Part shown: piece after piece, positions 27,432-42,304 of the stretch
Position numbering within the stretch: position 1 is the first letter of the stretch
Layout of the letters: the number at the start of each line of letters is the position of its first letter
NCBI RefSeq assembly: GCF_014199625.1
Contig: NZ_JACHNY010000005.1
Location: forward strand, 250,066-314,065
Source: Sphingomonas abaci
GTDB taxonomy: Bacteria; Pseudomonadota; Alphaproteobacteria; Sphingomonadales; Sphingomonadaceae
Length of the DNA: 64,000 nucleotides
Reading direction: 5' to 3'
Notes under the pieces: generated by a model
Seen by the model: the letters and a program-made list of their open reading frames with translations, nothing else
The model's database searches: none
Told to the model about the DNA's origin: nothing
Position numbers and translations under genes: made by a program

Positions 27432-27983
27432 ATGACCAATCCGCCGCCCCGCCGCCGGGTCGATCCCGATCGTCGCCGCCGGATCATCGACGCGACGATC
27501 GCGGTGATCGAGGCAGAGGGCGTCGCGGCGACCACCCATCGTCGCATCGCCGCTGCCGCCGGGGTGCCGCTGGGCTCCCTCACCTATCATTTCGCCGGGC
27601 TGGACGCGCTGCTCCGCGCTGCCTTCGAGCAGGTGGCGGCGGCGAGTTCGGACGGCGTGCTGGCGCGGCTGGAACAGGCGGAGACGCGCGAACAGGCGAT
27701 CGCCGCGACGGTCGACGTCATCGCCGGCAATCTCTGGTCGACGCCGCAGACGCTGCTGCTCAGCTACGAGCTCTATGCCTATGCCGCGCGACATCCGGCC
27801 ATCGCGGCGATCATGCGCGGCTGGATGGCGCGGAGCCGGGCGGCGCTCGGCCGACATTTCGATCCACTCACCGCACGCGCGATCGATGCCTTGATCGAGG
27901 GGATCGGCATCCACAATTCGGTCGATCCCGAGCCGCTGACGCCCGAACAGATCGAGGTGGTGATCCGCCGGGTCGCCGGATGA
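27432..27983 (+). CDS. TetR-family transcriptional regulator
   Basis: A 183-residue repressor. The N-terminal helix-turn-helix spans about residues 13-60: RRIIDATIAVIEAEG, then HRRIAAAAGVPLGSLTYHFAGLD. The C-terminal helical domain would bind an unknown ligand. ATG 27432 begins just after the predicted operator. The gene ends four bases before the stop of a convergent membrane protein gene. The likely target is the divergent DUF1349 gene. Confidence 0.88.
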   Translation: MTNPPPRRRVDPDRRRRIIDATIAVIEAEGVAATTHRRIAAAAGVPLGSLTYHFAGLDALLRAAFEQVAAASSDGVLARLEQAETREQAIAATVDVIAGNLWSTPQTLLLSYELYAYAARHPAIAAIMRGWMARSRAALGRHFDPLTARAIDALIEGIGIHNSVDPEPLTPEQIEVVIRRVAG

Positions 27984-27987
27984 CGCC

Positions 27988-28521
27988 CTATCGGTAGAAA
28001 TACCAGCCGACAGCCGCCAGCAGCGCGATCGCGCACCAGCCGCCCTGGGCGCGCACCAGATAGACGAAACCGACCAGCCCGCTCGCCGCCAGCGCCGCCA
28101 GGGCAAAGGGCGGCTCGACGATCCGCTCCAGCAGCAGCGCGCCGCCGACCAGGTTCGCCGCCGCATTCACCGCGATCCAACCATAGGAGGGCCAAATTCC
28201 GATCGATCCCCCCAGTGGCAGCTTGATCGTCGCATAGCCGCGCATCGAACCCGGAAACAGATCGGCGGAGAGGTGGAGGCCGATACCCAGCCCCAGCCCC
28301 GCCGCCACCGGCCAGGTCCGAAGGTCGAGCAGCGCCACAGCCGCCGGCAGGACGCTGTGGACCAGCGCGCTGCGATGGCCGAGCCTCAGCGGGGTGTCCA
28401 GGTCGGGCAGCCGCGTCCCGGCTGCCGCCGCCAGCACCACCGTCGCCGCCATCACCCAGGGACCGTCACCGCCGGCAAAGGCCAGGATCACCGCGAGCAG
28501 AAGATAAAGGGATGCCGCCAT
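27988..28521 (-). CDS. Membrane protein with LPDLD/HxxxHS motif (YdjM/DUF457-like)
   Basis: A 177-residue protein with five or six transmembrane segments. TRLPDLDTPLRLGHRSALVHS followed by LGIGLHLSADLFPG gives Asp and His residues in the pattern of the YdjM/DUF457 group of membrane-bound metal-dependent hydrolase-like proteins. Function is unknown. It is flanked by the convergent TetR gene and the LacI gene upstream on the same strand. Confidence 0.55.
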   Translation of the reverse strand: MAASLYLLLAVILAFAGGDGPWVMAATVVLAAAAGTRLPDLDTPLRLGHRSALVHSVLPAAVALLDLRTWPVAAGLGLGIGLHLSADLFPGSMRGYATIKLPLGGSIGIWPSYGWIAVNAAANLVGGALLLERIVEPPFALAALAASGLVGFVYLVRAQGGWCAIALLAAVGWYFYR

Positions 28522-28567
28522 GCCGCGCGGCTAATCCTTCGTACCCGCTTTGTCCAATCCGGGGAAC

Positions 28568-28590
28568 AAAAGCGGCCCATTTTGGTCCGC
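28568..28590 (-). terminator. Possible intrinsic terminator after the LacI gene
   Basis: On the minus strand, GCGG and CC pair with GG and CCGC around AAAAT (stem 28572-28590, one mismatch), followed by TTTT (28568-28571). It lies four bases past the LacI gene stop. The stem is short, so strength is uncertain. Confidence 0.4.
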
Positions 28591-28593
28591 CTT

Positions 28594-29622
28594 TCAGGCG
28601 GTGTCGCGCTCCACCAGCAGCGGTCGCATCTCCACAGAGGGTGCGTCGCGGCCGTCGATGCGAGCGAACAGGGCCTCGACCATCGCCTTGGCCCCGGTCG
28701 GCAGGTCCTGCCGCACGGTGGTGATGCGCGGCACCATATATTCGGCGAAGGGCAGATCGTCGAAACCGGTGATCGCCAGGTCGTCGGGCACGCGCAGGCC
28801 CCGGTCGGTCAGGTCGCGCACCGCCCGCATCGCGATCAGGTCCGACGCGGCGGCGATGCCGTCGACCTGCCCCGCGATCCGGTCGAGATGCGCGGCGATT
28901 TCGCCCGCCATGCCGTCCGAGGCCAGATGCGTGTCGAGCTGCAGGGGTGGCGCCAGCCCTGCGACGGCCGCCGCCGCGCACAGGCCGCGATGCCGCTCGG
29001 CGATTTCCGGCGAGCGGAGCTCGCCGAGAAAGGCGAGCCGCCGGCAACCGCGTGCGATCAGCCGTGCGCCGACCAGCCGGCCGCCCTCGAAATTGTCGAC
29101 GCCGACCGCGCAGTGATGCTGACCGGGCAAGGTGCTGCCCCAGACCACCAGGGGCCGATAGCGTGCGGCGACGCGCTCGATCGCGTCGAACTGGTCCGAC
29201 TGGCCGATCACCAGCACGCCGTCGAGCATCCCCGAGGTGACGATCCGCTCTAGCCAGTCGTCCGCATCCGGAATGACGCGCGACAGCATCAGATCGTACC
29301 CGCGCTCGGTGAGCGCATCGGCCAGCGGCCCGAGCAGGCTCATGAAAAACGGGTCGGACAGATGCTGGCGGCGCTCATGCCCGAGCGGCACGACGACGCC
29401 GATCAGCCCGGTCTGCTGGGTGCGAAGCCGCCGCGCCATCTGGTTGGGGCGGAACTGGTGCTGCGCTGCCAGTTCCTCGATCCGGCGGCGCGTGTCGTCG
29501 TTGACGACGGACTTGCCCGCGAGCGCGCGCGACACGGTGCCGGCGGACACGCCCGCCAGCCGGGCGAGGTCGTTGATCGTACGGACCGGTCCGGTCGCGG
29601 GCGGGCTGTCAGTCTGTTCCAT
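28594..29622 (-). CDS. LacI-family transcriptional regulator
   Basis: A 342-residue repressor. The helix-turn-helix and hinge are at about residues 15-60 (INDLARLAGVSAGTVSRALAGKSVVNDDTRRRI), followed by a periplasmic-binding-protein-like sensor domain (GVVVPLGHERRQHLSDPFF, then FDDLPFAEYMVPRITTVRQD). Such proteins bind a sugar or sugar phosphate. The sucrose-type transporter and GH68 genes within 5 kb, with a CG-centred palindrome upstream, are plausible targets. It stands alone between a membrane protein and PiT genes. Confidence 0.9.
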   Translation of the reverse strand: MEQTDSPPATGPVRTINDLARLAGVSAGTVSRALAGKSVVNDDTRRRIEELAAQHQFRPNQMARRLRTQQTGLIGVVVPLGHERRQHLSDPFFMSLLGPLADALTERGYDLMLSRVIPDADDWLERIVTSGMLDGVLVIGQSDQFDAIERVAARYRPLVVWGSTLPGQHHCAVGVDNFEGGRLVGARLIARGCRRLAFLGELRSPEIAERHRGLCAAAAVAGLAPPLQLDTHLASDGMAGEIAAHLDRIAGQVDGIAAASDLIAMRAVRDLTDRGLRVPDDLAITGFDDLPFAEYMVPRITTVRQDLPTGAKAMVEALFARIDGRDAPSVEMRPLLVERDTA

Positions 29623-29713
29623 GGCGATGGCGCCCTTGTTCCACGATCGCCGCGCAAAGGGAAGACACGGACAGGGCTACTGTCGCATAACGAGAAAATC
29701 GGCTCGCCGGTGC

Positions 29714-31354
29714 TTACAGCCCGAAGGCGTGGGCAAGGCTCAACAGCGCGCAGTAGAGCGTCCCCGACAGCAGCATCGCCGCCGGCAGCGTCAGCACCCA
29801 GGCCAGTACCATGTTGCGCACCGTGCGCGCCTGCAACCCCGCGCCGTTCGCCACCGAGGCGCCAGCGACGCCCGACGACAGGATGTGCGTGGTCGATACC
29901 GGCATCCCGAACCGGACCGCCAAGAGGATCGTCGAGGCCGCGACCAGCTCCGCCGCCGCGCCCATGCCATAGGTCAGATGCGTCTTGCCGATCCGCTCGC
30001 CCACCGTGACGACGATCCGCCGCCAGCCGACCATCGTGCCCAGCCCCAGCGCCAGCGCCACCGACACCTTCACCCAACCGGGGATGTAGCGGGTGCCGTC
30101 CTGCAGCTTCTTGCCATAGGCGTCCACGGCATCCAGCTCGGCGGCGGTCATCACCGCGCGGGTCCGCGGCGCCTGCTTGGCGAGGGCCGAGGCGTCGAGC
30201 ACCAGATACATGTCGTTGCGCAGGTTGGGCGTCTCCGCCGCCGGCACCTGCCCGAGCGATCCGAACGCGGCGATCCGCTGGCTGACATCGTCGGACAAGG
30301 CCGCCAGCGCCGCGAAGGTGCGGGCACCCTCGACATGGCGAAGGCGCAGCGCGTCGGTCAGCGCGATCCGCGCCGCCGCCGGATCGGGCGACAGACCCTG
30401 CGCCTGGCGACGGAACGCCAGTTCGGCCGCGTCGGCGGCGCGGAGGAAGGCGGGGGTCTCCTGCGCCGGCAGCGTGCGGTTCAGCGCATAGGCAGTGGGC
30501 GCGCAGCCGATCAGGATCAGCATGATCAGCCCCATGCCCTTCTGACCGTCATTGTTGCCATGCGCGAAGCTGACCGCGGTGCAGGTGAAGATCAACAGCG
30601 CGCGGATTCCCCGGGGCGGCGGCCGGTCGCCCTGGGGCTCGGCATAAAGCGTCGGGTCCGGCGCAAGCCGCTTCATCACCAGGAGCAGCATGAACGCCGC
30701 GACGAAGCCGATCAGGGGGCTGACCAGCAGGGCCGACATGACCTTGCGCACCTGCTCCCAGTCGAGCCCCGCGGTACCGCTGCCGCCCGCCAGCATCTGG
30801 TTAGCGACGCCGACGCCCAGGATGGAGCCGATCAGCGCGTGGCTCGACGAATTGGGCAACCCCACTGCCCAGGTGGCGAGGTTCCAGCCGACCGCCGCGA
30901 GCAGCAGCGCGAAGATCATCGCATAGCCGCCGGCACTGCCGACATGCAGCACCAGGTCGACCGGCAGCAGCGTGATGATCGAGTAGGCGACCGCGCCCGA
31001 GGAGACGAGCACCCCCAGGAAGTTGAAGACACCGGACCAGACGACCGCGAGCGGCGCGGGCATGGCATGCGTATAGATGACGGTCGCCACCGCATTGGCG
31101 GTGTCGTGGAAGCCGTTCACGAACTCGAACCCGAGCGCGATGACCAGCGCCAGCCCCAGGAACAGCAGCGCGCCCATTGCCAAGCGCTCGCCGACCATGG
31201 CGGTATCGTCGACGATGCTGATCCCCGCATAGGCCAGGCCGCCGATCACCAGCGCGGCGAAGATCCAGCGGCCCGCCGGATGCAGGCTGGCGTCGAGATG
31301 CGGACCGCGAACCCGGGATTCGGTTTCGCCGCCGGTCAGTACGGAAGTGGCCAT
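29714..31354 (-). CDS. pit: Inorganic phosphate transporter, PiT family
   Basis: A 546-residue transporter. Two copies of the PiT signature are visible: GFHDTANAVATVIYTHAM in the first half and AHGNNDGQKGMGL in the second. Ten to twelve helices flank a long hydrophilic loop of about 110 residues. It imports metal-phosphate with protons or cations. ATG 31354 has AGGCGGGG upstream. A candidate Pho box lies just before the start. No PhoU-like DUF47 gene is adjacent, though one often is. Confidence 0.9.
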   Translation of the reverse strand: MATSVLTGGETESRVRGPHLDASLHPAGRWIFAALVIGGLAYAGISIVDDTAMVGERLAMGALLFLGLALVIALGFEFVNGFHDTANAVATVIYTHAMPAPLAVVWSGVFNFLGVLVSSGAVAYSIITLLPVDLVLHVGSAGGYAMIFALLLAAVGWNLATWAVGLPNSSSHALIGSILGVGVANQMLAGGSGTAGLDWEQVRKVMSALLVSPLIGFVAAFMLLLVMKRLAPDPTLYAEPQGDRPPPRGIRALLIFTCTAVSFAHGNNDGQKGMGLIMLILIGCAPTAYALNRTLPAQETPAFLRAADAAELAFRRQAQGLSPDPAAARIALTDALRLRHVEGARTFAALAALSDDVSQRIAAFGSLGQVPAAETPNLRNDMYLVLDASALAKQAPRTRAVMTAAELDAVDAYGKKLQDGTRYIPGWVKVSVALALGLGTMVGWRRIVVTVGERIGKTHLTYGMGAAAELVAASTILLAVRFGMPVSTTHILSSGVAGASVANGAGLQARTVRNMVLAWVLTLPAAMLLSGTLYCALLSLAHAFGL

Positions 31355-31376
31355 CCCCCGCCTATCGCGAGGTCGT

Positions 31377-31404
31377 GCGACAGTTTGATGACGTTTCCGT
31401 GACG
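31377..31404 (-). promoter_or_regulatory. Candidate Pho box upstream of pit
   Basis: Read on the minus strand, CGTCACG, CGTCATC and CTGTCGC follow one another at 10-11 base spacing, resembling the CTGTCAT repeats bound by PhoB. The site ends 23 bases before the pit ATG, which leaves little room for a leader. Confidence 0.4.
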
Positions 31405-31435
31405 TGCGAGTGCGTTATCCGAAAATTAACGGCGA

Positions 31436-32560
31436 TCAGCCAAGCACCTGATTGCCGTTGGCCCCGCGCACCATAGGCATTCCATGCGGGCGGGCGGCGA
31501 TCTGGTCATAGCTGCGCGCGGGCTGGTCGAGCCAGATCGGCGCGAGCTTGGCCGAGTCGACCCGCTCCACGCCGACGGCGAAGGCCTGGATCAGATGGTG
31601 CTCCCCGCGTGCATCCCGCCAACCGACCCGGACCGCGACGAGCGGCACGAACAGCGGTCGCCCCGCCGCCTCCAATCCGCCGGTGGCCTCGCGGGCGAGC
31701 ACGCCGATCCCGCGCACCGTGCGCGCACCGCCGGGCGGAAGCGCGAAGGCGGGCACGACCGTACGGCCGATGGCGGCGTCGTGCAGCGCGGCGATCGCCT
31801 GCCCCTCGCTCTTCGAGGCCGCCATCAGGTGGAGGCTGACCCGGACATCCTCGATCCCCAACTCGCTCGCCAGGCCGATCTCGCCTTCGAACGTGGCGGT
31901 CAGCATGTTGAGGCCGATCCGCAGGGGACGCAGGGTGACGGACGGCGGCACCGGCGCGGCCGGCAAGGGCGCGGGTTCCGCCGGCCGAGCCGCATTCGGC
32001 GCGTCCTCGCCTGCGTCGAGCACCCCGTCCTCCCGTCCGTCCGCCGCCCCCACCGGCCGGCGGCGGCGCAGGACCAGCCATCCGCCGGCGACCAGGGCGA
32101 GCAGGGGAAGGATCGGCCACCAGGCCACGCTTTCTCCCCCAGCCGCGGTGACCGGCAAAGCGGTGGGAACCGCGGTCGGCGGCACCGGAGACGGTGTCGA
32201 CGCCGTCACCGAGGGCGACGGCGCCGTGGCCGTCGCCCGGGCGACCGGCGTGGCGGCGGGTGACGGCTGGGTCGCCGGGCGGCCCGCCGGCGTCGGTGTC
32301 GGTGATGGCCCGGCGACCGGCGTCGCGCGCGGCGTGGCACGCGGGGTTGGCGACGGCCGCGCTGGCGAAGGCACAATCGCCGCCGACGCGGATGGCGTCG
32401 CCGCCGGGGTCGGGATTTCGGCTGGAGTCGGGGTCGGCGAAGGGGCGGATGGCAGCACCAGCGGCGCGGTGATCGGATCCTCGCGGGCCGGTGGAACCTG
32501 CTGCGCGACGACCGGGGTGGCGAGCGGAAGAAGAGCAAGGGCGGTAGCACGGATACGCAT
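31436..32560 (-). CDS. Exported Pro/Thr-rich single-pass membrane protein, unknown function
   Basis: A 374-residue protein. It has a signal peptide ending near VVAQQ and a roughly 100-residue Pro/Thr/Ala/Ser segment at about 30-140 (repeats such as SPTPTP and ATPRATP). One transmembrane helix (WWPILPLLALVAGGWLVL) is followed by a basic RRRR stop. The C-terminal cytoplasmic domain of about 190 residues is predicted to be mostly beta, including SVTLRPLRIGLNMLTATFEG. No known domain was recognised. It is divergent from rpoB with a 320-base gap that holds the rpoB promoter and leader. The low-complexity part could span or bind the cell wall; that is inferred. Confidence 0.7.
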   Translation of the reverse strand: MRIRATALALLPLATPVVAQQVPPAREDPITAPLVLPSAPSPTPTPAEIPTPAATPSASAAIVPSPARPSPTPRATPRATPVAGPSPTPTPAGRPATQPSPAATPVARATATAPSPSVTASTPSPVPPTAVPTALPVTAAGGESVAWWPILPLLALVAGGWLVLRRRRPVGAADGREDGVLDAGEDAPNAARPAEPAPLPAAPVPPSVTLRPLRIGLNMLTATFEGEIGLASELGIEDVRVSLHLMAASKSEGQAIAALHDAAIGRTVVPAFALPPGGARTVRGIGVLAREATGGLEAAGRPLFVPLVAVRVGWRDARGEHHLIQAFAVGVERVDSAKLAPIWLDQPARSYDQIAARPHGMPMVRGANGNQVLG

Positions 32561-32638
32561 CGCCCAGCCGGTCCAGCCTTTCCGCCGCCACGCAAGCTAT
32601 GCTGCGACGAAGCGCGCCGCGCCGGCGACCGGCCGCCG

Positions 32639-32678
32639 CCCCCGGCCCAGCCCCCCGCCCCCGCCCGATCGCCCCCCC
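32639..32678 (-). promoter_or_regulatory. G-run tract upstream of the rpoB promoter
   Basis: The minus strand has six G-runs of 5, 3, 6, 5, 3 and 7 bases separated by 1-5 bases, ending two bases before the rpoB -35 element. This fits a G-quadruplex-forming sequence (inferred). The rest of the 320-base gap (32561-32638) shows no further feature. Confidence 0.5.
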
Positions 32679-32679
32679 T

Positions 32680-32708
32680 TTGACAACGCCCGACGCGGCG
32701 CCTATATC
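32680..32708 (+). promoter_or_regulatory. rpoBC promoter
   Basis: TTGACA at 32680-32685 and TATATC at 32703-32708 with an exact 17-base spacer give a near-consensus housekeeping sigma promoter. Transcription would start near 32715, giving a leader of about 165 bases before the rpoB ATG. Confidence 0.75.
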
Positions 32709-32740
32709 GGCATCCTCACCACAGCTTTCCGGGATAGGAC

Positions 32741-32863
32741 ATGCCGTCGCGCAGCGTGTCGTTACGAATAGGAGACTGCTGGTTCTTGGACGCTGAAGCC
32801 GACGCATCACCATGCGATCGGCTTTTTTCCGTCCAAGGCAACCGCGCCCGCATTTCTGGCTGA
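32741..32863 (+). CDS. Possible 40-codon leader ORF before rpoB
   Basis: ATG at 32741 follows AGGAC and reads 40 codons to TGA 32861-32863, 17 bases before the rpoB ATG. It passes through the leader terminator hairpin. The ribosome site spacing is short (AGGA one base before the ATG). It may be chance; if translated, ribosomes would affect folding of the terminator. Confidence 0.25.
   Translation: MPSRSVSLRIGDCWFLDAEADASPCDRLFSVQGNRARISG
32785..32837 (+). terminator. Leader terminator nested within a longer stem (rpoB attenuator candidate)
   Basis: An inner hairpin pairs AGCCGACGCAT (32797-32807) with ATGCG-A-TCGGCT (32812-32823, one bulged A) and runs into six T (32823-32828), an intrinsic terminator. 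An outer perfect 8-base stem CTTGGACG (32785-32792) / CGTCCAAG (32830-32837) flanks it. It lies between the promoter and rpoB, so some transcripts should stop here. Confidence 0.75.
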
Positions 32864-32880
32864 CGAGGCACGAACGAGAC

Positions 32881-37059
<4,179 letters not shown>

Positions 37060-37066
37060 GGATCGT

Positions 37067-37091
37067 GGGCGCTGCCGCCTTGGCAGCGCCC
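37067..37091 (+). other. Strong hairpin between rpoB and rpoC
   Basis: GGGCGCTGCC (37067-37076) and GGCAGCGCCC (37082-37091) form a perfect 10-base stem with a 5-base loop, seven bases after the rpoB stop. No T-run follows, so it is probably an mRNA-processing or stabilising hairpin or a pause site rather than a terminator. Confidence 0.65.
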
Positions 37092-37134
37092 CGCCCTCCC
37101 CGCCCGGAAAGCTACCCCTAGAGGGACTGAAATC

Positions 37135-41421
<4,287 letters not shown>

Positions 41422-41448
41422 TCCTGATCCGGGATCGGGAACGGAATG

Positions 41449-41479
41449 GGGCGTCTCCTGCGAAGGAGGCGCCCTTTTT
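41449..41479 (+). terminator. rpoBC intrinsic terminator
   Basis: GGGCGTCTCCT (41449-41459) pairs with AGGAGGCGCCC (41464-41474), with one G-T wobble and a GCGA tetraloop, and is followed by five T (41475-41479). It lies 28 bases after the rpoC stop. Confidence 0.9.
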
Positions 41480-41602
41480 CTTGGCCCCATCTCCACCCCT
41501 TTCCCCACTTTTGCCGGTCCGCACCACTGGACCGACCACCCCTTGCCCACCCGCACCCGACGCGGCAGGAGGCGGCCATCTTCCATGGCAGGAGCGACAG
41601 GC

Positions 41603-42238
41603 ATGTCCGGCACCGAACCCCAATGGCTGGCCTGGGCGCGCGAGATCCAGGCGACGGCGCAGACCGGCCTCACCTTCACCCGCGACCCCTATGATCGTGA
41701 GCGCTACGAGGCGCTGCGCCACCTCGCGGCGCGGATCATGGCGACGGGCAGCGATACGCCCGTCGACGCGATCGCCGCGCTGTTCGACGGCGAGACGGGT
41801 TATGCCACGCCCAAGCTCGACGTGCGCGGCGCGGTATTCGATGCGGACGGCCGGCTGCTGCTGGTGCGCGAGACCGCCGATCATGGCCGATGGACGCTGC
41901 CCGGTGGCTGGGCGGACGTGAACCTGACCCCGGCCGAAAATGTCGTGAAGGAAGTGTACGAGGAAAGCGGCTACCGGGTCCGGACGCGCAAGCTGGTCGC
42001 CCTGTGGGACCGGACGCGGCAGGGTCACGGCCCTGCCGTCTTCTCCTGCGCCAAGGCCTTCTTCCTCTGCGACCTGCTGGGCGGCGCGGCGACGCCATCG
42101 ATCGAGACGTCCGAAATCGGTTGGTTCGAAGAGAACGCGCTGCCGGACGATCTGTCGACGGGTCGGGTTCTGCCGGCACAATTGCGCCTGATGTTCGCCC
42201 ACCACCGCGACCCTGCGCTGCCGACCGCCTTCGACTGA
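41603..42238 (+). CDS. NUDIX hydrolase with N-terminal helical domain (YjhB-like)
   Basis: A 211-residue protein. The first 65 residues form the helical domain seen before NUDIX domains of the X-linked nucleoside diphosphate group. The Nudix box at residues 101-124 reads GGWADVNLTPAENVVKEVYEESGY; the metal-binding KEVYEE part is intact, and the first Glu of the consensus is Leu. It hydrolyses a nucleoside-diphosphate-linked or related substrate in the cytoplasm, not identifiable here. AGGAG eight bases upstream supports ATG 41603 over 41585. Confidence 0.85.
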   Translation: MSGTEPQWLAWAREIQATAQTGLTFTRDPYDRERYEALRHLAARIMATGSDTPVDAIAALFDGETGYATPKLDVRGAVFDADGRLLLVRETADHGRWTLPGGWADVNLTPAENVVKEVYEESGYRVRTRKLVALWDRTRQGHGPAVFSCAKAFFLCDLLGGAATPSIETSEIGWFEENALPDDLSTGRVLPAQLRLMFAHHRDPALPTAFD

Positions 42239-42304
42239 GCCCATGGCTGGCCCGACGCCCCGCGCGCGGCTATGCAACCCGGCGAAAGGGCGACGACCGG
42301 GGAT

